Below, piece after piece: positions 42,181 to 50,752 of a stretch of DNA of 64,000 nt. The stretch lies in assembly GCF_025802015.1 (NCBI RefSeq), contig NZ_JAOYFC010000001.1, positions 434,001 to 498,000 of the forward strand, in the 5' to 3' direction. A program made the translations under genes and the position numbers. The notes below the pieces were generated by a model. The model was not told the origin of the DNA, ran no database searches, and saw only the letters and a program-made list of their open reading frames with translations. This DNA is from Falsihalocynthiibacter halioticoli (lineage in GTDB: Bacteria > Pseudomonadota > Alphaproteobacteria > Rhodobacterales > Rhodobacteraceae). Numbering within the stretch: the stretch's first letter is position 1; every line of letters starts with the position of its first letter.

Positions 42181-42801
42181 TCAAATGTCTTTTGATGGCA
42201 TAATCGGGAAGAATGTGCCGGAAGACCACAGCCCGAACCAGCTTTTCCCTTCAACATCATGGTGTTGGCCAAGATCAATCAGCCGATAGAAGCTCTTGCG
42301 GTCTATCAGCGCCTCAAGGTTGGCGCGGACAAGGATGTAGGGCGATGGCTCTTTTGTGTCAGGATCAAAGGACACGCGGATCGGATTTTCGGCGCTCGCC
42401 ACAACCGTATCGCCTACATGGGTTTCAAAGGTCAAAACTTGTGCCTCTCCATCGCCTTCGGCGTTGAAATCAATCGCCACGAAGGGCGCATCATCAACTT
42501 GAATCCCGACCTTCTCAACGGGGGTCACAAGGAAGTAATCATCCCCATCTTTGCGGATGATCGAGGAAAATAGCCGCACAAGCCCCGCGCGGCCAATTGG
42601 GGTCCCGAGGTAGAACCATGTTCCATCCCGCGCGATCCTCATGTCGAGGTCTCCACAAAACGGTGGATTCCAGAGATGAACTGGCGCGGGCCCCTTTTTC
42701 GTTGCGGCGCGCGCAGCCGTTTCAAGCGACGCAGCAGTGGCTTTAGGCGCGTCCGATGACGCAGATTTCACAATCTTTTCATCTGGTTTTGCTTTTGTCA
42801 T
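42181..42801 (-). CDS. DUF1285 domain protein
   Basis: A protein of 206 residues. A low-complexity, alanine/lysine-rich N-terminus (about 35 residues) precedes the DUF1285 domain: LWNPPFCGDLDMRIARDGTWFYLGTPIGR and YFLVTPVEKVGIQVDDAPF. The family is widespread in proteobacteria and of unknown function. It is divergent from the MoxR gene across a 60-base gap. Confidence 0.88.
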   Translation of the reverse strand: MTKAKPDEKIVKSASSDAPKATAASLETAARAATKKGPAPVHLWNPPFCGDLDMRIARDGTWFYLGTPIGRAGLVRLFSSIIRKDGDDYFLVTPVEKVGIQVDDAPFVAIDFNAEGDGEAQVLTFETHVGDTVVASAENPIRVSFDPDTKEPSPYILVRANLEALIDRKSFYRLIDLGQHHDVEGKSWFGLWSSGTFFPIMPSKDI

Positions 42802-42861
42802 TTGTACACCACCGCGTTTTTGGCCTTTAATGCAGTATATAGTTTAAGCCGGAGTCATTCC

Positions 42862-43869
42862 ATGTCCGATACCGAGAATCTTGTTGCCGAAATCGAAGCC
42901 CTCTCTGCGCAGCTAGCGAAGGCAAAAGCGAGCCTGACACAGCGATTTATCGGGCAGGAGCGGGTGGTTGATCTGGCGCTTGCAGCTCTGCTCTGTGGGG
43001 GGCACGCGCTTTTGGTTGGCTTGCCGGGGCTTGGAAAGACGCGCCTTGTTGAGTCGCTTTCGACGATCATGGGCCTCACGGGTAATCGCATTCAGTTCAC
43101 GCCAGACTTGATGCCCGCGGATATTCTCGGTTCTGAAATACTGGATACAAATGCCGCCGGAGAACGAGCGTTCAAATTCGTACCGGGGCCGATTTTTTGT
43201 CAGCTTCTTATGGCTGACGAGATCAACCGCGCCAGCCCGCGTACCCAATCTGCCTTGCTTCAGGCGATGCAGGAAAAGCAGGTGACAATCGCAGGGCAGG
43301 AGCGCGCACTTGATGCGCCCTTCCACGTGTTGGCTACGCAGAACCCGATCGAGCAGGAGGGGACATATACGCTCCCCGAAGCGCAGCTTGATCGCTTCCT
43401 TGTTCAAATCAACGTTAATTATCCGGACCGCCACACAGAGCGAGAGATCGTCCTTGCCACGACGGGCATAGAGGATGGGCAAGTGGAACAGGTGTTTACG
43501 GCTTCTGATCTTGTTGCGGCGCAAACCTTGCTGCGTCGGATGCCTGTAGGCGAGTCTGTGGTTGAATTGATCCTTAGCCTCGTGCGCTCCTGTCGTCCTG
43601 AGGATGAAACCGCGCCGGAGTTCGTGCGGGACGCAGTTGCGTGGGGGCCCGGGCCACGTGCGGCACAGGCGTTGATGATGGTTGTTCGAGCGCAGGCCTT
43701 GCTTGAAGGGCGTCTTGCCCCGACGGCGGAGGATGTATTGCGCATGGCCGAGCCCGTTTTGCAGCACCGCATGGCGCTTGGCTTTGGCGCGCGGGCGCAG
43801 GGCGTGACGCTCGAAGAAGTGATCGGGAAGGCTGCGGACGTGATAGGTGCGCAGACGCGCGCGGCATGA
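42862..43869 (+). CDS. MoxR-family AAA+ ATPase
   Basis: A 335-residue AAA+ ATPase from the ATG at 42862 (GGAG upstream). Walker A is GLPGLGKT, Walker B is LLMADEINRASPRTQS and the sensor region is ATQNPIEQEGTYTLPEAQLDRF. MoxR proteins work as chaperones with VWA/DUF58 partners, which is exactly the next gene; the stop overlaps its start by four bases (ATGA). It heads a four-gene coupled cluster. Confidence 0.95.
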   Translation: MSDTENLVAEIEALSAQLAKAKASLTQRFIGQERVVDLALAALLCGGHALLVGLPGLGKTRLVESLSTIMGLTGNRIQFTPDLMPADILGSEILDTNAAGERAFKFVPGPIFCQLLMADEINRASPRTQSALLQAMQEKQVTIAGQERALDAPFHVLATQNPIEQEGTYTLPEAQLDRFLVQINVNYPDRHTEREIVLATTGIEDGQVEQVFTASDLVAAQTLLRRMPVGESVVELILSLVRSCRPEDETAPEFVRDAVAWGPGPRAAQALMMVVRAQALLEGRLAPTAEDVLRMAEPVLQHRMALGFGARAQGVTLEEVIGKAADVIGAQTRAA

Positions 43870-44744
43870 GTTCCGAGCCGCTCAGATTCAGGCAGCGGGC
43901 CGAAGAGCTCGCCGCCCCGCTCCCCGGCTTACTGGCCGAGGCGGAGCATCTCGCGGCGACCATCCAGATGGGTGAGCATGGCCGCCGCCGTAGCGGCGCA
44001 GGCGATGAATTCTGGCAATACCGCCCTGCAATGCCGGGCGATCCGGTGCGACTGATTGATTGGCGGCGTTCGGCGCGGTCTGACATCCATTTCGTTCGCC
44101 AACGCGAATGGCAAGCGATGCAATCGGTGCGCTTTTGGGCAGATCCCTCGCAGAGCATGAATTTCGCCAGCTCCAAAGACCTCACCACAAAGGCGCGTCG
44201 TGCGCGACTGCTTGTTATGGCGACGGCGATCCTGCTTCAGCGCGGCGGCGAACGTGTTGGTCTGCTGGGTGATGCTAACCCGCCAAGCGCAAATAAAGCC
44301 GCGCTTCTTCGTATGGCGGAAACACTGTTTGTTATGGGGTCAGAAGCGGAATACGGCGCGCCCGATGCGCCGGAGTTACAATCCAATTCGCAGCTTGTCC
44401 TTGTTTCAGATTTCCTAGGCGATCTTGCCTCGCTCGAGCTGGTGATCGAACGCGCAATGGCGCGCGGATTACGCGGCGCGATGGTTCAGGTTCTTGATCC
44501 TATGGAGGTCGAGTTTCCCTTTGAAGGCCGAACGGTATTCCAGAGCATCGGAGGCTCTATTCGGTTCGAAACGCAAAAAGCAAATGCCCTGAAATCCCAG
44601 TACTACGATCGTTTGAAAGAGCGACAGTTCGAACTTAAGGATTTGGCGAAACGAGCTGGCTGGCTTTTCGAAACCCACCATACCGATACCTCGGCGGCTT
44701 CAGCGCTTATGTGGCTCTACCAAGCGCTTGAAAGGGGGAGTTGA
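43866..44744 (+). CDS. DUF58 domain protein (MoxR partner)
   Basis: A 292-residue protein. The DUF58 core is EFWQYRPAMPGDPVRLIDWRRSAR around residues 43-62, followed by a VWA-like fold (VRFWADPSQSMNF). It is thought to be a substrate or client adaptor of the MoxR ATPase. It overlaps moxR by four bases and shares the last base of its TGA with the ATG of the next gene. Confidence 0.93.
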   Translation: MSSEPLRFRQRAEELAAPLPGLLAEAEHLAATIQMGEHGRRRSGAGDEFWQYRPAMPGDPVRLIDWRRSARSDIHFVRQREWQAMQSVRFWADPSQSMNFASSKDLTTKARRARLLVMATAILLQRGGERVGLLGDANPPSANKAALLRMAETLFVMGSEAEYGAPDAPELQSNSQLVLVSDFLGDLASLELVIERAMARGLRGAMVQVLDPMEVEFPFEGRTVFQSIGGSIRFETQKANALKSQYYDRLKERQFELKDLAKRAGWLFETHHTDTSAASALMWLYQALERGS

Positions 44745-47527
44745 TGGCTAGTCTGCTTCCCATCAGCTTTGCCTACCCTTGGCTTTTGTTAGGCTTATTG
44801 GCGCTGCCGTTGTTGATCTGGCTCTTGCGCGCGGTGCCGCCTGCTCCTGTTTTGCAACGCTTCCCGGCGGTTGGGTTGTTGCTGGGCTTAAAGGACGACG
44901 AAGCCCAATCCGACAGAACGCCATGGTGGCTGCTCGCGTTGCGAATATTTGCCTTGGCGGCGGTTATTGTTGGTTTCGCCGGACCCGTCCTTGACCCCAA
45001 GACGCCGCCAGCGGAAGGGCGCGGTGATTTGCTTGTTGTGATGGACTCTACATGGGCGAGCGCGGCTGGCTGGAGCCGCACGCGCACGACATTAGAAGCC
45101 GAACTTGAGGCCGCAAGCCGCGCTGGGCGGCGCGTTGCTGTTCTTCAATTAACGGATGGAACCACCGAAGCGCCGCAATTCAACACAGCGGAGCATTGGC
45201 TTGCGGCTGTGCCGTCGCTAGTTCCACACCCCTATGAGGTTGGTGTTGATCGGGTTCTCGAGCGGATTGAGGGGATCGAAGGCAACGAGCTAGACGTGTT
45301 CTGGATGTCGGACGGGCGGAATTGGCAAGGGCGTGAGGATGTTTTGGCCGCGCTGGAGGAGCTTGGCCCCGTGCGCGTTTATGAAACTGGCGCGCCGATA
45401 TTCGCGCTTGCCGCCGCAGAATTCCAAGATCGTGCTATTACTGTTCCTGTTCTAAGGGATGTTACCGTTTCCGCAGAGGGGCTCTCCGTTGCCGTGATCG
45501 GGCCGGACCCGAGCGGCGTTGAGCGCGTGCTGTTGCAAACACCTGTGGAGTTTGATGGCGGGTCTATGGAAACCGAGGTTGTGCTTGAGCTCCCTCCTGA
45601 AATTCGCAATCGCATCACCCGTCTAACGCTAACTGGGCAAAACCACGCTGGTGCGGTCTGGCTGTCGGATGATGCGCTGAAGCGGCGCGAGGTTGCTCTC
45701 TTCTCTGCGCAATCCGAACAGGAGGCGCTCGCGGTTCTCGACCCGTTGCATTACTTGCGCCAAGCTTTGGTGCCGTCCACTGATCTGATTGATGGCGCAG
45801 TTGCCGAAACACTTCTGGCCAATCCGGATGTCGTCATTTTTGCGGATATTGCCCGCCTTGCGGATGAAGACAATGCCGCGTTGATTGAGTGGGTTGAAAA
45901 GGGCGGTTTGCTTGTTCGGTTTGCGGGGCCACGCCTTGCGGCAAGTGACCTGAGCCGCGCAGAAGAAGACCCGCTGATGCCCGTTCGCTTGCGTGCAGGA
46001 GGACGAACAGTTGGCGGCGCGATGAGTTGGGGGCAACCGCGCGAACTTGCGCCCTTTGCTGCCGAGTCACCCTTTTTCGGGCTAGAAGTGCCTGATGATG
46101 TTGCCATAACCGCGCAGGTGATCGCAGAGCCAGACCCTACGCTTTCTGCCCGTGTTCTCGCATCGCTCAAGGATGGCACGCCACTGGTTACGCGCAAAGA
46201 GCTTGGCAACGGTCACGTCGTCCTGTTCCACGTCACCGCGAGCGCGCGTTGGTCGACTTTACCGCTCTCGGGATTGTTCGTTCAGATGATGGAGCGGCTG
46301 GCGATTTCCAGTCAGGGTATGCCGCTTGAGGAGCAAAAACTGGAAGGTACGGTCTGGACCCCGAAGCAGGTTCTTGATGGGTTCGGCCAAATCGGCTTGC
46401 CCTCTGCGGAGCTTGCTGGCGTCAAAGGTGAGCAATTGGCAGAGGCGCCGCTGAGTGCGGAAGTACCGCCTGGCGTTTATACCAGCGAAGACCGCCAAAT
46501 TGCCCGCAATGTCGGTGTTGATGCAGAGCAGCTCTTGCCGATGGATTGGCCCACGCGAATTCCCGTTGATGGTGTTGTTGTTGAACGACCGCAGCCGTTG
46601 AAGGGCATACTTCTCGCTGCGGCGCTTGTCGCGCTTTTGGCGGATGCGCTGGCAGCGCTGATGCTTTCCGGCAAGCTTCGTCGTGAGGTGGTGCATGGCG
46701 CTTTCGCTGCCGCAGCGGTTATGCTGTTTGCGGCAGAAGATGCGCGAGCGCAGGAAGAGTTGCCCCCCCTTGACCCCAAGGCTTATGCCGCGACCCGAGA
46801 GGTTGTGATGGCCTATGTGGAAACAGGTGACACAGCAGTTGATGAAGTGTCCTATGCGGGGCTGTACGGGCTTGGTCTTGTGCTGAACCTGCGGACATCT
46901 ATTGAGCCAGCGGAGCCGATTGCGATTGATCTGGAGGAGGATGAGCTTGCGTTCTATCCGATGATTTATTGGCCGATCACGCCGGAACAACCGCTCCCCA
47001 CGCCCGCAGCCTACGCCAAATTGAACCGCTATATGCAGAAAGGCGGGCTTATCCTTTTTGATACGCGGGACGCGGATCGCGTGTCGTATCGCGGTACTTC
47101 TGAAAATGCGCGCAAGCTGCAGCAACTGGCGCGGCAGCTTGATATTCCACCGCTTGAGCCTGTTCCTGATGATCACGTGTTGCGCCGGACATTCTATCTA
47201 TTGAGTGACCTTCCCGGTCGCTACTACGGGCCGGATGTCTGGGTCGAGGCCGCCCCCGCCGATGCCGAACGCGCCGAGGGGATGCCCTTCCGCAATCTCA
47301 ACGATGGTGTGACACCTGTTGTGATTGGCGGAAACGATTGGGCCGCAGCTTGGGCCATGACGGAAAACGGCAACCGTATGTTTACCGTTGGTAGAGGCCG
47401 AGGCGGCGAACGACAGCGCGAACTGGCATTTCGGTTTGGTGTGAACCTGATGATGCATGTGCTGACAGGTAACTACAAAAGCGATCAGGTGCATGTGCCC
47501 GACCTGCTGGAAAGGCTGGGTCAGTGA
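44744..47527 (+). CDS. BatA/VWA-like membrane protein fused to DUF4159
   Basis: A 927-residue inner-membrane protein from the ATG at 44744 (GGGGGAG upstream). The N-terminal two hydrophobic segments match the BatA N-terminal domain, followed by a degenerate VWA-like region (LLVVMDSTWASAAGW). A membrane segment near residue 625 (ILLAAALVALLADALAAL) and a second hydrophobic stretch ending in ARAQ precede the C-terminal DUF4159 domain (LAFYPMIYWPIT, GGLILFDTRD). The AxA-like site suggests an ancient fusion of two exported proteins. Function unknown; part of the MoxR/DUF58 cluster. Confidence 0.88.
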   Translation: MASLLPISFAYPWLLLGLLALPLLIWLLRAVPPAPVLQRFPAVGLLLGLKDDEAQSDRTPWWLLALRIFALAAVIVGFAGPVLDPKTPPAEGRGDLLVVMDSTWASAAGWSRTRTTLEAELEAASRAGRRVAVLQLTDGTTEAPQFNTAEHWLAAVPSLVPHPYEVGVDRVLERIEGIEGNELDVFWMSDGRNWQGREDVLAALEELGPVRVYETGAPIFALAAAEFQDRAITVPVLRDVTVSAEGLSVAVIGPDPSGVERVLLQTPVEFDGGSMETEVVLELPPEIRNRITRLTLTGQNHAGAVWLSDDALKRREVALFSAQSEQEALAVLDPLHYLRQALVPSTDLIDGAVAETLLANPDVVIFADIARLADEDNAALIEWVEKGGLLVRFAGPRLAASDLSRAEEDPLMPVRLRAGGRTVGGAMSWGQPRELAPFAAESPFFGLEVPDDVAITAQVIAEPDPTLSARVLASLKDGTPLVTRKELGNGHVVLFHVTASARWSTLPLSGLFVQMMERLAISSQGMPLEEQKLEGTVWTPKQVLDGFGQIGLPSAELAGVKGEQLAEAPLSAEVPPGVYTSEDRQIARNVGVDAEQLLPMDWPTRIPVDGVVVERPQPLKGILLAAALVALLADALAALMLSGKLRREVVHGAFAAAAVMLFAAEDARAQEELPPLDPKAYAATREVVMAYVETGDTAVDEVSYAGLYGLGLVLNLRTSIEPAEPIAIDLEEDELAFYPMIYWPITPEQPLPTPAAYAKLNRYMQKGGLILFDTRDADRVSYRGTSENARKLQQLARQLDIPPLEPVPDDHVLRRTFYLLSDLPGRYYGPDVWVEAAPADAERAEGMPFRNLNDGVTPVVIGGNDWAAAWAMTENGNRMFTVGRGRGGERQRELAFRFGVNLMMHVLTGNYKSDQVHVPDLLERLGQ

Positions 47528-49605
47528 TGCGCGAACAGATCCTATTTGATCCGCTTTTACCGGTTTGGCTTGTTGGTGTGCTTGCCGCTGTTGCTGGGGT
47601 TGTACTCGTGATTGCAGCGCTGCGTGGGCTTTCAGGGTGGTGGCTGCGCGGATTGGTGGCTGCAATACTGCTTGGGGCGGTTCTAAACCCGTCGATCCAG
47701 CGCGAAAACCGCGAGGCGCTTTCTGATCTGTTGCTCGTGCTCGTTGACAACTCGGCAAGCCAACGTATCTCTGATCGGCCTGATCAAACCGCGGCTGCGC
47801 TTGCAGAGGTTCGTGCAAAGGCCGCGGCTTTACCTAATACCGAAGTCAAGGTCGTAACCTTCGAGGAGGCCGAGCAAGATGGCGGCACGCCGATTTTCTC
47901 GGCACTCGTGGCTGCGCTCGCGGAACTGCCTCAATCGCGTATCGCGGGGATTATTGCCATAACTGATGGCCGCGCCCATGATATTCCGACACAAGAAGCG
48001 TTGACGACATTCGCTTTGCCCGCGCCATTTCAAACTGTCTTAACTGGCCGTAAAAAAGATTGGGACCGCCGCTTCTCTGTGTCCAATGCTCCGGCCTTCG
48101 GGATCATTGGCGAGCCTGTTTTGCTCACGCTCAAGGTCGAGGATCAAGGCAACATTCCTGCCGCTGCCGGTGATATGGCGGAGCTGATTGTGTCAATCGA
48201 CGGTGGCGCGCCCGAAAGTTATCAGGTGCCTGTGGGTGAGGAGCTTGAGGTGCCGCTGGTGTTGAACCACGCAGGGATGAACGTGGTGCAGTTTGAAGTA
48301 CCCACCGCCGAGGGTGAGTTAACAGACCGTAACAACAGCGCCGTCCTTCAGATTAACGGCGTGCGTGATCGGCTCCGTGTGTTGCTCGTGTCAGGCGAAC
48401 CGCATCCGGGCGAACGCACATGGCGCAACCTTTTGAAATCTGACAGCTCGGTGGACCTTGTCCATTTCACCATCCTGCGCCCCCCTAATAAGCAAGACGG
48501 CGTTCCAGTAAGCGAGCTTTCTCTGATCGCGTTCCCAACGCGGGAACTGTTTCTTGAAAAGATAGATGATTTCGATCTCATCATTTTTGACCGCTATAAG
48601 CGGCGGGGTATTTTGCCGTCTGTTTATCTTGAGAACGTGCGCGATTATGCCTTGCGCGGTGGTGCGGTTCTTGTGGCGGCTGGACCTGACTTTGCGTCTG
48701 TGGACAGCCTGTTTTACTCGTCGTTGTCAGAAGTCCTTCCCGGAGCGCCGACGTCCCGCTTGATCGAGGAAGAGTTCCTGCCGCGCGTGAGTGAACTCGG
48801 GCAGATGCACCCCGTCACCGAAGGGCTTCAAGCTGGCGAAACGCCTGATTGGGGACGCTGGCTTCGTATGATTGAGGTCGCTCCATTTGGTGGGCAAACG
48901 ATCCTTACGGGCGCAAATGACGCGCCGCTTCTCATGCTTGATCGGGTAGGCGAGGGGCGCATTGCGCTCCTTGCAAGCGATCACGCGTGGCTCTGGCATC
49001 GTGGCTTTGATGGGGGTGGACCGCAGTTGGAATTGCTGCGTCGACTTGCCCATTGGATGATGAAAGAGCCAGAGCTTGAGGAGGAGGGGCTTTGGGCCAC
49101 AGCAATCGGCCAGGAGATGGCAATCACGCGCCGCACACTTGAGCCAGACGCGGCTGAAACTCTCCCACCAGTAACTCTAACGACGCCGAGTGGAGAGGAA
49201 ATTGCGCTTTCTCTTTCTCAAGCCCGACCAGGGCGGTTCGAGGCGCGGTATTCAAGCGATGAGTTGGGCCTCTATCGCCTGACCCAAGGCGAGCATTCCG
49301 CCGTTGTCGCTCTAGGGCCCACAGCGCCACGCGAATTCATCGAGACCGTGGCGTCCGCCGAAGCGCTAGAGCCGCTCTCATCGCAAAATCGCGGCGGCAG
49401 TTTCCGCGCAGAAGAGGGTGTACCGGACTTCAGGTTCGTTCGAGAGGGAAGACCTGCAGCAGGGACGAACTGGGCGGGCTTTTGGCAGCGCGAGGCTTTC
49501 TTGACCACAGATATTACAGTTCACCCGCTTGCGCCCGCGTGGCTTGTGTTGTTGCTTGCCTCCGCACTCACCCTATGGGGCTGGTTGCGCGAAGGGCGGC
49601 GTTAA
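47527..49605 (+). CDS. Membrane protein with VWA-like and glutamine-amidotransferase-like domains
   Basis: A 692-residue protein from the ATG at 47527, which shares one base with the preceding stop. Two N-terminal membrane helices (residues 12-60) are followed by LLLVLVDNSASQRI (VWA/MIDAS-like), an immunoglobulin-like stretch, and a class I GATase-like domain (VLLVSGEPHPGERTWRNLL to GGAVLVAAGPDFA). A C-terminal helix ends in WLREGRR. It is typical of the last gene of MoxR/DUF58/DUF4159 clusters. Biochemical role unknown. Confidence 0.85.
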   Translation: MREQILFDPLLPVWLVGVLAAVAGVVLVIAALRGLSGWWLRGLVAAILLGAVLNPSIQRENREALSDLLLVLVDNSASQRISDRPDQTAAALAEVRAKAAALPNTEVKVVTFEEAEQDGGTPIFSALVAALAELPQSRIAGIIAITDGRAHDIPTQEALTTFALPAPFQTVLTGRKKDWDRRFSVSNAPAFGIIGEPVLLTLKVEDQGNIPAAAGDMAELIVSIDGGAPESYQVPVGEELEVPLVLNHAGMNVVQFEVPTAEGELTDRNNSAVLQINGVRDRLRVLLVSGEPHPGERTWRNLLKSDSSVDLVHFTILRPPNKQDGVPVSELSLIAFPTRELFLEKIDDFDLIIFDRYKRRGILPSVYLENVRDYALRGGAVLVAAGPDFASVDSLFYSSLSEVLPGAPTSRLIEEEFLPRVSELGQMHPVTEGLQAGETPDWGRWLRMIEVAPFGGQTILTGANDAPLLMLDRVGEGRIALLASDHAWLWHRGFDGGGPQLELLRRLAHWMMKEPELEEEGLWATAIGQEMAITRRTLEPDAAETLPPVTLTTPSGEEIALSLSQARPGRFEARYSSDELGLYRLTQGEHSAVVALGPTAPREFIETVASAEALEPLSSQNRGGSFRAEEGVPDFRFVREGRPAAGTNWAGFWQREAFLTTDITVHPLAPAWLVLLLASALTLWGWLREGRR

Positions 49606-49962
49606 TTACTGGCTAAGCTCTACGGCAAATGGCGGGCTTGTCTCTCCATCCTGCGAGCAGTTGGCAAAAATATAAACCGTTTCGATATCCTCGGGAATGA
49701 CGACACCAGAGACCGAGCGGGTAAAGGGCTGTTCCGTTTCATGCGGATGGGCCAGCGGGCGGGCGCCAAGCTCTGTGCCATCTTCGGTCCGAACAACCCA
49801 GCCATCAACGTAATGATCCCAGCCTGTATCTGGATGTAGGATTGTCACGTCAAAACGCCAGCCGTTTTTACCTTTTTGGGCAACGACCTCGGTGATCTCG
49901 ATTGGATCGGCCATCACGGGGGAAGCCAACATCACAAGCAAAAGTCCAAGTAAGCGCTTCAT
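49606..49962 (-). CDS. Small periplasmic protein of unknown function
   Basis: A 118-residue protein from the ATG at 49962, preceded by GGAGGTTCGGAA. The signal peptide (MKRLLGLLLVMLASPVMA) is clear. The mature part is predicted beta-rich (GWRFDVTILHPDTGWDHYVDGW) with one cysteine (FANCSQ). I do not recognise a named family. It overlaps the end of the DUF599 gene, so the two are co-transcribed, and it abuts the convergent cluster stop. Confidence 0.75.
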   Translation of the reverse strand: MKRLLGLLLVMLASPVMADPIEITEVVAQKGKNGWRFDVTILHPDTGWDHYVDGWVVRTEDGTELGARPLAHPHETEQPFTRSVSGVVIPEDIETVYIFANCSQDGETSPPFAVELSQ

Positions 49963-50675
49963 TTCCGAACCTCCTTGTCCAACAGAACAATACGCGAATG
50001 GGAAGCAAATTCGCGCCGCCAAAGGACAAGGCTGGTAAATACAGTTGCCGCAATGAGCGGTATCGCACCGAGCATCCATCCAAGGGCCGCAAGCGCGAAA
50101 TATACGCTTCGCAAACCGCGATTATAGCTGCGTGCAGCGGTAATGTTAATCTCGGCTGATTGTTGGGCGCGATGCAATGCAAGCGGGTTATTCTCGTCAT
50201 TTGGCGCAGCAGCCATCACAACGGCTGCGTAGCCGAACAAACGATGCGACCAGACGAATTTGAGAAATCCACTGGCCAGCAACAGCAAAATCAGCAGGAT
50301 TTTCACCTCCCAAACAAGCGCTGGCGCACTTTCAAGCGACAGGTCCTGTGCTAGGCCGCGCAATTGTTCCTGATTGCCGATGAGCGCGAGCCCGCCGCCG
50401 ATCCCGATCATACAGGCGGATGCGAAGAAGGTTGTCCCAAGACGAAGTGTGGAGAGGATTGTTGCGTCGAAAATGCGCGGCTGCCGCGTGACGTATTGCA
50501 CCATCCATTCGCGACGGTAATTCGCCATGAGGCTGGATACAGAGGGCTTTGAGCGCGGCGGATTCTCGATATGCCAGCCGATTGCGACCCAGCTGACGAG
50601 AAAAAACAACACTGCAAAGGCGTCTAAAAGGTCAAAATATTCAAGTCTGACAAGTAGTTCCATGAGAGCGAGCAT
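49959..50675 (-). CDS. DUF599 family membrane protein
   Basis: A protein of 238 residues with about four hydrophobic segments (near 13-32, 84-105, 125-150 and 195-225). WHIENPPRSKPSVSSLMANYRREWM and SYNRGLRSVYFALAALGW are typical of DUF599. The function is unknown. Met5 at 50663 is an alternative start. The stop overlaps the start of the small periplasmic protein gene, and the gene is divergent from glcD. Confidence 0.88.
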   Translation of the reverse strand: MLALMELLVRLEYFDLLDAFAVLFFLVSWVAIGWHIENPPRSKPSVSSLMANYRREWMVQYVTRQPRIFDATILSTLRLGTTFFASACMIGIGGGLALIGNQEQLRGLAQDLSLESAPALVWEVKILLILLLLASGFLKFVWSHRLFGYAAVVMAAAPNDENNPLALHRAQQSAEINITAARSYNRGLRSVYFALAALGWMLGAIPLIAATVFTSLVLWRREFASHSRIVLLDKEVRK

Positions 50676-50708
50676 AACGGCGGGGATTGTGGCTTGCTAG
50701 TCTGAAAA

Positions 50709-50731
50709 ATTGGTTATATTTTCTTACCAAT
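50709..50731. promoter_or_regulatory. Candidate GlcC-type operator upstream of glcD
   Basis: ATTGGT-N11-ACCAAT, a perfect inverted repeat 22 bases upstream of the glcD ATG, overlapping a TATATT that could be the -10. The same half-sites and spacing occur at 28443-28465 in front of the FCD-type GntR gene. Confidence 0.6.
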
Positions 50732-50752
50732 CCAGCGGAGGAGCCAGATTCC

